Positions 24,494 through 31,919 of a stretch of DNA of 64,000 nt are shown here, piece after piece; position 1 is the first letter of the stretch; every line of letters starts with the position of its first letter. The notes beneath the pieces were generated by a model. It made no database searches, had not been told where the DNA came from, and was given only the letters and a program-made list of their open reading frames with translations. Both the position numbers and the translations under genes were made by a program. Source of the DNA: Pelagibius marinus (lineage in GTDB: Bacteria; Pseudomonadota; Alphaproteobacteria; Kiloniellales; Kiloniellaceae); contig NZ_JACSDK010000014.1 in NCBI RefSeq assembly GCF_014925385.1, positions 62,001 through 126,000 on the forward strand, read 5' to 3'.

Positions 24494-24865
24494 TCAGACA
24501 CTGCGCGGCGGGGTTGCCGTGTTGGGGACCGGCTCAATCAGGCCGCATCGCCGGAATTTCTCCAGAACGAGTTCCGTATAGCAGGCCAGCTGTCGATCTG
24601 AATCAAGATCGAACTGCTTGGCGAGATGATCGGTCAATTCGGCGCGGGTCGCCGGAGCCTCCAGAAGGCGGAGAAAAGCGCCCGACATTACAACATCCAA
24701 CATCATAGTATCGCCGGATAGGTCGTCATAGATGACCACTTCACCATCCCAGCATTGCCAATGCCCGAGGTGATTCCGGTCGATCTGCCAAGCCCGTTCG
24801 TTGCCTGCCTTCTGGGAGAGGCTGGTTGTGTCCAAGTTTTCAATGGGACGCAGTGTTGCGGCCAT
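24494..24865 (-). CDS. PqqD-family peptide chaperone, HPr-rel-A system
   Basis: About 123 residues from the Met at 24865. The PqqD/RRE-like winged-helix core is visible: VVIYDDLSGDTMMLDVVMSGAFLRLLEAPATRAELTDHL, followed by a C-terminal helix LVLEKFRRCGLIEPV. RRE/PqqD domains are known to hold the leader of a peptide substrate for modifying enzymes. The gene starts 5 bp after the Tat-signal protein, on the same strand, which makes that protein the prime candidate partner. The frame is open to 25015, but that part overlaps the upstream gene. Confidence 0.85.
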   Translation of the reverse strand: MAATLRPIENLDTTSLSQKAGNERAWQIDRNHLGHWQCWDGEVVIYDDLSGDTMMLDVVMSGAFLRLLEAPATRAELTDHLAKQFDLDSDRQLACYTELVLEKFRRCGLIEPVPNTATPPRSV

Positions 24866-24870
24866 GTGGA

Positions 24871-25617
24871 TCAACTGCGGCCATTCATCGTCGTGAGCAT
24901 GTCCTGCATATCGTAGGTCGGCCACCCTGCCTGCACGAACGCAACAACTTCGGAGGGAGTCATACCGTATTCCTCTTTGCCGAACTTGACGGCATTCAGA
25001 TAGGCCGCAGAGCATTGCGCGGCCATATCCAAGCCGTTTCCGGCGCCGAGGGACTGCATTATTGTCGTGAATTCGTCGTTAAGGAGCCCTGTGCCGAAGA
25101 TGTCGGAAAACGGTGTGCCGAAAGGCGGACTATTAGGATATTCGTTATTTATCAAATCCTTGTAAGCATTCAGGGCCCGCTTCTCGTCGGGGCTAAGAGT
25201 GCTCGCATTCGATGAAAGATATTGTTGTATCTCCGTCGTGGTGGGAACCGAATAGTCGGAGCAGGTTGCCCCATCGTAATAAAGCGGATTGCACGGGCCG
25301 ACGATAATTCCGCAGTTGGCGACGTCATCCGGATGAGAGAACCACCACTCTGGCGTTAACCCGCTACAGATGGCCAGTGCGGCTCTGGATGGATTGCCCG
25401 ATGTAGTTGCCGAGGGGGAGCAATAGGTCGCGAAGGCGGGGCGAGAGGTGAGAGTCACCACGAATGGCGCCCCAGCCAGGCCACCAGCGAGAATGCGACG
25501 CCTCGCTTCACGGCGCGCCTGTTGTTCCGTCGAGGCCTGAGGTGCGGGCCCGGATGCGGAAGTGCAGGCATGCCCGCGGTCGCCGGTCTCAACGTCAGAG
25601 CGGACTTCGTCAGCCAT
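24871..25617 (-). CDS. Cys-rich secreted protein with Tat-like signal, candidate HPr-rel-A substrate
   Basis: 248 residues. A charged N-region (ARREARRRILAGG) and a hydrophobic segment ending RPAFA give a twin-arginine-type signal, cleaved near residue 63. The predicted mature protein begins TYCSPSATT and has six cysteines, an even number that suits disulfides. Near its start it carries GLTPEWWFSHPDD, which resembles the GLTPGYWKNHP-type motif seen in some extracellular bacterial proteins. No enzyme domain is recognised. It is the first gene of the cassette with the PqqD-like chaperone (5 bp), the HprK-like kinase and the nucleotidyltransferase, so it may be what they modify. The function is unknown. 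Confidence 0.7.
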   Translation of the reverse strand: MADEVRSDVETGDRGHACTSASGPAPQASTEQQARREARRRILAGGLAGAPFVVTLTSRPAFATYCSPSATTSGNPSRAALAICSGLTPEWWFSHPDDVANCGIIVGPCNPLYYDGATCSDYSVPTTTEIQQYLSSNASTLSPDEKRALNAYKDLINNEYPNSPPFGTPFSDIFGTGLLNDEFTTIMQSLGAGNGLDMAAQCSAAYLNAVKFGKEEYGMTPSEVVAFVQAGWPTYDMQDMLTTMNGRS

Positions 25618-26039
25618 TTCAGCAGTCCTGCTTTGCTGCGCTATGTTACCACCCTACGCTCTACAGTGTATGTCAGGTTGTCCAAGAATGTGCATCAAGG
25701 CAATCACACTGTGCGGTGCGCAGAGGCACTTACACTTCTGCGTTCTCCACTTCTGCGTCCTCCAGTCCCGAAACGGCCCGCGAGAGGCTACGATGATCTT
25801 TACGCAGGTTTCGTGCCGATTGTGAAATGTGCCGGAAAACGCGGCAAAATGGGTGAGCGTCCTCTTACCTCGATGCCGGAGGTGTAAAGTTTTTTTACGG
25901 TGTCTCCGGCCGAAAGGCTCTCGAGGTGCTCATGATCTGCTCATCTGAGAAGACAAGGTGATTGGCGGGGAACTACGCTTTCCATTGGTGAGAGGCCGTT
26001 TGCTATTTATGCCGCGGCAAGGCCAGGAGCTGCCATTCA
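25618..26039. other. Divergent intergenic region
   Basis: About 420 bp between the HPr-rel-A cassette and the WalW-like gene, presumably with promoters for both. Apart from the short tandem repeat listed separately, no structured element stands out. Confidence 0.4.
25734..25763. repeat. 15-bp tandem duplication
   Basis: ACTTCTGCGTTCTCC is followed immediately by ACTTCTGCGTCCTCC, one mismatch. It is probably a replication-slippage duplication without known function. Confidence 0.7.
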
Positions 26040-27158
26040 ATGAGACCTGACAGCTTTCTCGATACGTCGGACGGCCCAAGGGGCGGGCCTGCCGAACTGC
26101 CGCCAAGCCATGCCCCGCTTCTGCTGGTCGTGGTCGACACCGAGGAGGAGTTCGACTGGCGCTTGCCCCATCGGCGGGAGAATACGAGCGTCCACTCCGT
26201 TGCGGCGCAGGGCCTAGCGCAGGAGATCTTTCGGCGCCATGGCATCGTGCCGACCTACGTCGTCGACTACCCGGTCGCCACCAGTCCGGCGGCTGTAGCC
26301 GTGCTGAAGTCCTTTGCCGACCGCGGCGAATGCCGGATCGGCGCTCACTTGCACCCCTGGGTAAATCCGCCCTATCTGGAGACCGTCAACGCTGCCAATT
26401 CCTATCCAGGAAATCTATCACCCTCCCTCGAAAGAGCGAAGCTGGCGGAATTGACCGAAGCCATCGTGCGGGCGTTCGGAACTCGCCCCGTGGCATACAA
26501 GGCGGGCCGCTACGGCATCGGCTCTGCTACCCCCGGAATCCTTGAGGAACTCGGCTATACGACCGACATGAGCGTCGTCCCCTTTACGGACTTTGGCGAC
26601 GACGGCGGGCCGGATTTCACGGAGAACGGGTTCCAGCCGGGTTGGTTCGGCGACGGCGGGAGGCTGCTTGAAATTCCCCTTTCGTGCGGTTTCTGCGGCT
26701 TTCTGCGGTCGGCAGGCCCCAGAATATTTCCCCGCGTCGGCGGCCGTGCAGGGTTGCGCCTTCGCGTGCCGGCGGTGCTGGCCCGCAGCGGCATACTGGA
26801 GCGTATCCGCCTGACCCCGGAGGGCGTCGATCTCGCTGCCAACATGCGCCTGGCCCGCAGCCTGTATGAACAAGGCTGCCGCGTCTTTTCATTTACTTAT
26901 CATTCTCCCTCCCTGGCACCTGGGATGACGCCCTACGTATCCTCCGCCGCGGAGCTGGAAGCCTTCCTCGACTGCATGGATCGATTTTTCTCTTTCTTCA
27001 GGCGGGAGCTGGGCGGCCGTCCTTCAGACCCCGTCGAGGTCTACACCCTGTTGCGATCGCTGAAGGGGACAGCAGAGGAAACCGACAGCAGGCAGGCGGC
27101 GGTGGGAAAGGCTGGTAGGCGGGGGAAGGAATCGAACTTTCCGGCCTCTCCCGTGTAG
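26040..27158 (+). CDS. WalW-like polysaccharide deacetylase family protein
   Basis: 372 residues of the NodB-like fold. The catalytic motif is LLVVVDTEEEFDW (about residue 32), then GAHLHPWVNPPY with the metal His pair, the helix YKAGRYGIGSATPGILEELGY, and a late His in FTYHSPSLAPGMTPYV. This is the WalW branch of predicted xylanase/chitin deacetylases. There is no signal peptide, so it probably acts in the cytoplasm on a lipid-linked or nucleotide-linked sugar. The last 15 codons run antisense through a tRNA-like gene, so its native C-terminus may have been replaced. It stands alone on the plus strand. Confidence 0.85.
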   Translation: MRPDSFLDTSDGPRGGPAELPPSHAPLLLVVVDTEEEFDWRLPHRRENTSVHSVAAQGLAQEIFRRHGIVPTYVVDYPVATSPAAVAVLKSFADRGECRIGAHLHPWVNPPYLETVNAANSYPGNLSPSLERAKLAELTEAIVRAFGTRPVAYKAGRYGIGSATPGILEELGYTTDMSVVPFTDFGDDGGPDFTENGFQPGWFGDGGRLLEIPLSCGFCGFLRSAGPRIFPRVGGRAGLRLRVPAVLARSGILERIRLTPEGVDLAANMRLARSLYEQGCRVFSFTYHSPSLAPGMTPYVSSAAELEAFLDCMDRFFSFFRRELGGRPSDPVEVYTLLRSLKGTAEETDSRQAAVGKAGRRGKESNFPASPV

Positions 27159-27189
27159 AGGGAGCGCTCTGCCTCTGAGCTACCCGCCT
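27113..27189 (-). tRNA. tRNA-Val (anticodon TAC)-like gene, atypical
   Basis: 77 nt with encoded CCA. The acceptor stem is a perfect 7 bp (AGGCGGG with CCCGCCT, discriminator A). The D arm is GCTC/GAGC and the anticodon stem CTCCC/GGGAG. The loop TCTACAC gives anticodon TAC. Two departures from the rules: position 33 is C instead of the nearly universal U, and the T stem is 6 bp (GGAAAG/CCTTCC) with an A-C mismatch below the standard TTCGATT loop. It is either a degenerate tRNA-Val or an unusual functional one. It overlaps the end of the WalW-like gene antisense. Confidence 0.7.
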
Positions 27190-27296
27190 GTAGAAGTGCC
27201 GAGATCAGTCTCAGACATCGCTAAAGCCGATGCAATGCGTTCTGCCGTCAGCCGCGCTTCGCGATCAGAGGCCTGTGGAACGAAGAGCCCGTTTAG

Positions 27297-28199
27297 CTAT
27301 TTCCAGCAGCCAACTTGCACCATAAAAGGGCGGGTGTCCTGCCGGAGCCTTTCCTCCGGCTGAAGCGGTCGCCGCTGGCCGCTGTGGTAGCGGACGTCCT
27401 GCGCATCGAGAAATCTCCGCACTCTGTCGATGGGTAGAACGAAACCGATGTCGCGTACGACCTTTCCGGTGGCGTTGTACGTGGCCACGGTGTCAACCTT
27501 CGCGACAACCACGCCAATCACATTGCCGCCTGTATCCAGCAGCGGCCCGCCGCTGCCTCCCCTTCTGACATCCCCTCTCACGATCATGGCAGGACCGCGA
27601 GGTGTATGGGATTCGCGCCGCAGAACTTCCACGGCGGTGAGAACGGGTATCAGACTCACCATGCCCTGCTCGGGATATCCCGCAATAAATGCGGGCCCCA
27701 CAACAGCTGGTCCGCCGTCCTGGGCAAGGACGGCAATACCGGTAGGCGCTGCTCCAGTGTGCAGCAAGGCAAGGTCGGCCCTGTCGTCGGAAACCATCGA
27801 AGTGACGAGGGCCTTCGCGCCGAACGAGGGCGCTACAGTCACCTCTATGCAGTCTTCGACAAGGTGACGGCTGGTGAGAACGCCACCATCGTCGTCGACG
27901 AAAAAACCGGATCCGCTGCTCGCCAGACGTTTGCCCTTCAGCTTGCTATTCCCAGGGTTCGCCAAGACCTTCTGGATGTAGTCACGCCGCTGATTGCGGG
28001 CGGTTACGGCCTCTTCCTCCGTAGCCACCCGACCTTTGCAGTCGTCGGCCAGCGTGTCCTGGACGATCCCGAGAACCTCATCCAGGCAGTGCACGATAAC
28101 GTGACCGTTCTGCCCTCCGGCGGGCCGGGCAGCGAACAGGGCCAGCAAAATTGCTGCAGCGATCCCAAACTTAGGAACTGTCGCAGACTGCATTGTCAT
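27297..28199 (-). CDS. Secreted trypsin-like serine protease
   Basis: About 300 residues with an N-terminal signal peptide (ILLALFAARPAGGQ). The S1 (DegP-like) triad is visible: His in GVLTSRHLVEDC, Asp in SDDRADLALL and Ser in RRGGSGGPLLD. No PDZ domain follows. A linker of about 45 residues precedes the protease domain and contains NQRRDYIQKVL. The start is uncertain: MTMQSATV at 28199 or Met at 28193; the frame is open to 28250. It is probably periplasmic. The substrate is unknown. Confidence 0.88.
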   Translation of the reverse strand: MTMQSATVPKFGIAAAILLALFAARPAGGQNGHVIVHCLDEVLGIVQDTLADDCKGRVATEEEAVTARNQRRDYIQKVLANPGNSKLKGKRLASSGSGFFVDDDGGVLTSRHLVEDCIEVTVAPSFGAKALVTSMVSDDRADLALLHTGAAPTGIAVLAQDGGPAVVGPAFIAGYPEQGMVSLIPVLTAVEVLRRESHTPRGPAMIVRGDVRRGGSGGPLLDTGGNVIGVVVAKVDTVATYNATGKVVRDIGFVLPIDRVRRFLDAQDVRYHSGQRRPLQPEERLRQDTRPFMVQVGCWK

Positions 28200-28616
28200 T
28201 CTTGGCCTGGGGAACATTATTCCCAAGTCCGGCGAGTTTCCAATTGCCAATCCGCGGCGGCAAGGAAGATGGCGGCTGCCGGTGCCGTTGAGCGAATTCT
28301 ATCAGGTGTTCGGTGCCGCAGGGAAGCAACGGCATGTCAATTCCGCGTCTTCAGACACCCCACAGCCTTGCCGGTTCGGCTTGGTCGCGGAGAGTTGCTG
28401 AGGCGGGAAACAATGGATTTGGCTGATCGGACATTCTACAGTTTCGCAAGACCTTACCTGTCTACGTGAATTCGGCGGTTCATAAGTGATCCGGAAATGA
28501 TCGTAGCGACGGCAGGGGCTGCAGTGATCTTACAAAGTTCGCCCGATCGCCTTTCAGGCAGACCGATTTGGGGGGGAGCATTGTCGGGACCCGCTCTTCA
28601 GCTCACGAGCCAGCCG
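28200..28616. other. Divergent intergenic region
   Basis: About 415 bp between the protease and the export/beta-barrel gene. It probably holds both promoters, but I cannot place them; no sigma-54 motif with the correct GG-N10-GC spacing was found. A frame extends the downstream gene back to 28497 without homology. Confidence 0.35.
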
Positions 28617-30599
28617 ATGCACGGCATCGTTGCGAAGCATTGGCGCGCATTTTCATTGCTGCTCGGGCTGCTCGCCCATCTGTTGATCTGGATGCTCGGC
28701 CCCCTTGCGCAGGCAGCTCCCGCTGAACCGCCAACCTATCTGATCGGTCCGGGTGACGCCTTGGAAATCACCGTCTGGCGGCAACCGGAACTGTCCACGG
28801 CGGTCACCGTGCGTCCGGACGGCCGCATCTCGATCCCCTTGGTCGAGGATCTCCCTGCCGCAGGCAAGACGCCTATGGAATTGGCCGATGCGATAGAGGC
28901 CAGACTGTCGCCATACCTGCAGGATCCCCTGGTCTTGGTGACGGTTGGCTCCGGACTTGGGGACCTCGGCCAGCAGATCCGGATCGTGGGGGACGCCGTG
29001 GAGCCTATGGCGATTGCCTACAGGAGCGGCATCACCCTGCTCGATGCCATCATCGCTGCGGGCGGCCTGTCCCGCCAGGCGGATGGCAACGCTGCCGTGA
29101 TTCTGCGCCGCAGCGAAGATGGTCGCCGGGAGATACCCGTGCGTCTCGCCGATCTGGTGAGGGAAGGGGATTCGACAGCTAATACGCTTCTCAGCCCTGG
29201 CGATGTGATTGTCATTCCAAAAGGGTTCTTCACAGGCGAGTGGCACGTGACCTACGGCGCCAGTGCCAGTCAGACCTTCAGCGACAACATAGATCAGGGG
29301 CCCAGTGGTGATCGCGAAGCCGGCTTCGTCACTCGTGCCGGCCCGAACATCTCCATTAGGGGAGAGACCGCGCGCGTGACGGTGGGGTTGAACGGCAGTC
29401 TGGCCGGTGTCCAGCAGATTGGAGGCGATGATGAGGGGGTTTCTCTCGATCCCCGCATCAACGGCACCTCCAAGACCGAGGTGCTGCAGGACCTGATGTT
29501 CTTCGACCTCAGGGCCGCGATCAGCCGGCAGTTGCTCGATTCCCGGCAGTCCACTTCGACTTCGGGCGCCAGCATTGCAAATCGCGACCTCGTCGCAACT
29601 TTGACTGCGAGCCCTTACGTGGTGCACAGGCTGGGGGACGTTGCCAATGTGGAATGGCGCTACAGCTTCAGCCCGGTCCTGGTGGATGCCGGAAACCGAT
29701 CGGACGTCTTCAGCCACGAGGGCAGCCTGACCGTCGACAGCGGGTCCGCGTTCAGATCCTTCTCATGGACCTGGACGAACCGGGGCGGCGAAGAGGTTCG
29801 CAGCCAAAACGGCGACATCACCACGGCCAGCACCGATTTCGGAGCCCGCTATACACTCTGGCAAGGCTTCTCCCTGCTAGGTGGAATTGGCTACGAGTAT
29901 CGCGACGGTGACGGGAGTAATGATAACAACTTCGACGGCATGACTTGGCGCGTCGGATTTGACTGGTTCCCCCATCCGGATCTCGATCTCCAGGCTACCT
30001 ATGGCCGACGGCAGGACGATGAGAGCATCGATGCATCTTTGTACTATCGCCTCGGCCCCAAGACCACATTGCGTGCCAGCTACGCCGAAGCTCTGCAGAC
30101 ATCGCAGCAGCGGGCGATAGCCAACCTGGGCCGTCTGGTCATCGATCCGATAACTGGCGAACTTGTCGATGAAGCGACGGGGCAGCCCTTTAGAGAGGAC
30201 GAGTTATTTACTTTCGAGGACGCGACGACGCGGACTCGCACTTTCCGGTTGAACGCCGAGCACAGGAGCGGCCGCAACACCTTTCGTCTGAGCGGCCTGG
30301 CAGGCACTAGTGAAGGTGGCTCGGCTGGCGACGAGGAATTCTACCGGGTGAATTTAGCCTGGGGGCGCCCGCTGAGTTCGACCGTCGACCTCACTGCCAG
30401 CGGTGGCTATCAGCGCAGCGACTTTCAAGACGAAGACCGCACGGATGATACCTTCAATGCAAACTTGGGCCTGACCTACCAGCTATCTTCCAATGCGCGG
30501 GCATTCGCGTCATATGGCTTCCAGGTCCGCGACTCATCCGCTAGTGACGAGAGCTTCGTAGAGAATGCCGTGACCGTGGGCGTGACAATCTCATTCTAA
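28617..30599 (+). CDS. Polysaccharide export (Wza-like, SLBB) protein fused to an outer-membrane beta-barrel
   Basis: 660 residues. A signal peptide (LLGLLAHLLIWMLGPLAQA) precedes a Poly_export domain (YLIGPGDALEITVWRQPELS, VTVRPDGRISIPLVEDLPAAG, about 35-120). An SLBB domain follows (IRIVGDAVEPMAIAYRSGITLLDAIIAAGG to GDVIVIPKGFF, about 120-205). From about 215 to the end is a repeated amphipathic beta-strand region ending in Phe (VGVTISF), typical of a barrel of the BBP2_2 type. In most organisms these are two separate XrtA-linked genes. The fused product would join the periplasmic export funnel and the outer-membrane pore in one chain. No Lys/Tyr chain-length kinase is seen next to it. Confidence 0.88.
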   Translation: MHGIVAKHWRAFSLLLGLLAHLLIWMLGPLAQAAPAEPPTYLIGPGDALEITVWRQPELSTAVTVRPDGRISIPLVEDLPAAGKTPMELADAIEARLSPYLQDPLVLVTVGSGLGDLGQQIRIVGDAVEPMAIAYRSGITLLDAIIAAGGLSRQADGNAAVILRRSEDGRREIPVRLADLVREGDSTANTLLSPGDVIVIPKGFFTGEWHVTYGASASQTFSDNIDQGPSGDREAGFVTRAGPNISIRGETARVTVGLNGSLAGVQQIGGDDEGVSLDPRINGTSKTEVLQDLMFFDLRAAISRQLLDSRQSTSTSGASIANRDLVATLTASPYVVHRLGDVANVEWRYSFSPVLVDAGNRSDVFSHEGSLTVDSGSAFRSFSWTWTNRGGEEVRSQNGDITTASTDFGARYTLWQGFSLLGGIGYEYRDGDGSNDNNFDGMTWRVGFDWFPHPDLDLQATYGRRQDDESIDASLYYRLGPKTTLRASYAEALQTSQQRAIANLGRLVIDPITGELVDEATGQPFREDELFTFEDATTRTRTFRLNAEHRSGRNTFRLSGLAGTSEGGSAGDEEFYRVNLAWGRPLSSTVDLTASGGYQRSDFQDEDRTDDTFNANLGLTYQLSSNARAFASYGFQVRDSSASDESFVENAVTVGVTISF

Positions 30600-30840
30600 G
30601 AATCTCCGCTTGAAGACGCGGTAAGCTCGCTTGGCGTGGGCGGCCACCCCACATCTCGGATACGACCAATAGTAGAAGTTCCGGCCTCAATTAATTGTCT
30701 GGTATATGCAACCATTTTGATCATGAAATCTAATCGCCAAATAATCAGAATCATTGCTTTGCGATGCAAGGAGCCTTAGCCTTGTTGGCAAGGCATTATC
30801 AGCCGTGGGGGTCCTTATTTTCATAAGGGAGGGGATCCAG
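30600..30840. other. Leader region before the SANT-domain gene
   Basis: A GTGGG/CCCAC repeat at the left may end the export-gene transcript. CCTTATTTTCATAAGG (30813-30828) is a perfect 5-bp hairpin whose right arm runs into the strong AAGGGAGGGG ribosome site of the next gene, so it could mask it. The middle is AT-rich and may carry the promoter. Confidence 0.4.
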
Positions 30841-31842
30841 ATGCAGCTTACGGCGGATCAAGAACTGCGGAGAGAGCTTCTATTATTCACTCTCAATAAG
30901 CAGCCGGATTTGAGTTCTGCGATTGCTCTGGCGGCCCAGATGGAGCAGTTCGTTCTTACCGGCGCGCCGGATGATGGTGTAGTGGGTAGGCTATCAGCGT
31001 CGGCCATGGCGCGCGGCGCGGAGGCGGCCGCTGCACGGGCCGATGCTCAGCGCAACGGCGCGTCCGAGGAAACGCCACCTCGCGAAAGGATTGACAAGGC
31101 GGCTTCGTCGGCACGGACGAACGGCGGCACAGCCAACTGGCGGCCGCCAGCTGAGTCTCCGGCTGAGTCTCCGGCTGAGGCTCATGAGTTCGGCCGCGGC
31201 TTGAAGAAGCGGCGTTGGAGCGAGGGCGACGACGAGCGCCTGGAAAAGCTCTGGTACTCCGACCATTCCCTCGAAGAGATTGCCGAAGCGATGGGGCGGA
31301 CTACGCCGAGCCTGTACAGCCGGGCGCGCGCACTGGGGATGAGCAAGCGCAGCCCTGTGGTCGAAAAGCACGAAGCCACTCGACCATCCCATATGGGGCG
31401 CACGCCAACTTCCTCCGGCGCGACCACGGCGTCCGCCAGCGAGGATGATATACCGGGAGAGCAACGGAAGGTCACCGCCCCGCCAGTATTAAAGGAAGAT
31501 CCTCAGGCGATTGAGGAAAGGCGGCACCACGCGATAGCGAAGGCCCAGGGAGTGCATTCGCCCAAGAGTGGAGGCGTTGCTGGAAACGGCAAAGTTACGA
31601 AGGTGAGCAACCGCTCCGCAGCCACCCCTTTCCACGGTGGACTGTTGGACGCCGGGATCGAGGTGGTCATCCATTTCCTGCGCAGCCGGGACTACTCGGT
31701 GGTGCGCGTCGATAATGAGCACTTCAAGCTGGACGGCCGCCGGATCCTAAATGCCGAAGAGCTTCGCGAGAAGGCCAATCACGTACGCCAAACCCTTGGC
31801 AAGCCTCCATTCGCCCCGCACTCGTCCAGGCTGGCCGGATAG
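30841..31842 (+). CDS. SANT/Myb-like DNA-binding protein of unknown function
   Basis: 333 residues starting MQLTADQELRREL after a strong GGGAGGGG site. Disordered, Ala/Ser/Pro-rich stretches (including a PAESPAESPAEA repeat) surround one helix-turn-helix at about 125-170 (WSEGDDERLEKLWYSDHSLEEIAEAMGRTTPSLYSRARALG). That segment resembles the N-terminal DNA-binding part of GcrA and SANT domains. The last 60 residues form a second conserved-looking block (GIEVVIHFLRSRDYSVVRVDNEHFKLDGR). It precedes glmS by 77 bp and may share its transcript. The target genes are unknown. Confidence 0.7.
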   Translation: MQLTADQELRRELLLFTLNKQPDLSSAIALAAQMEQFVLTGAPDDGVVGRLSASAMARGAEAAAARADAQRNGASEETPPRERIDKAASSARTNGGTANWRPPAESPAESPAEAHEFGRGLKKRRWSEGDDERLEKLWYSDHSLEEIAEAMGRTTPSLYSRARALGMSKRSPVVEKHEATRPSHMGRTPTSSGATTASASEDDIPGEQRKVTAPPVLKEDPQAIEERRHHAIAKAQGVHSPKSGGVAGNGKVTKVSNRSAATPFHGGLLDAGIEVVIHFLRSRDYSVVRVDNEHFKLDGRRILNAEELREKANHVRQTLGKPPFAPHSSRLAG

Positions 31843-31919
31843 TTCACAGTTGTTCTCGGCCATATCCTGGCCGAGTTTGGTTCCCGGCTTTCTTGGTGAC
31901 AAAATGGGGAGTGCCGGCG

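Noticed and set aside
25955-25985. GG/GC pair resembling a sigma-54 promoter before the WalW-like gene
   Set aside because: The spacing is 11 rather than 10 bases, and flanking consensus bases are poor.
31843-31919. Possible glmS ribozyme upstream of glmS
   Set aside because: The leader is only 77 bp and shows none of the ribozyme core; such ribozymes are typical of Firmicutes.
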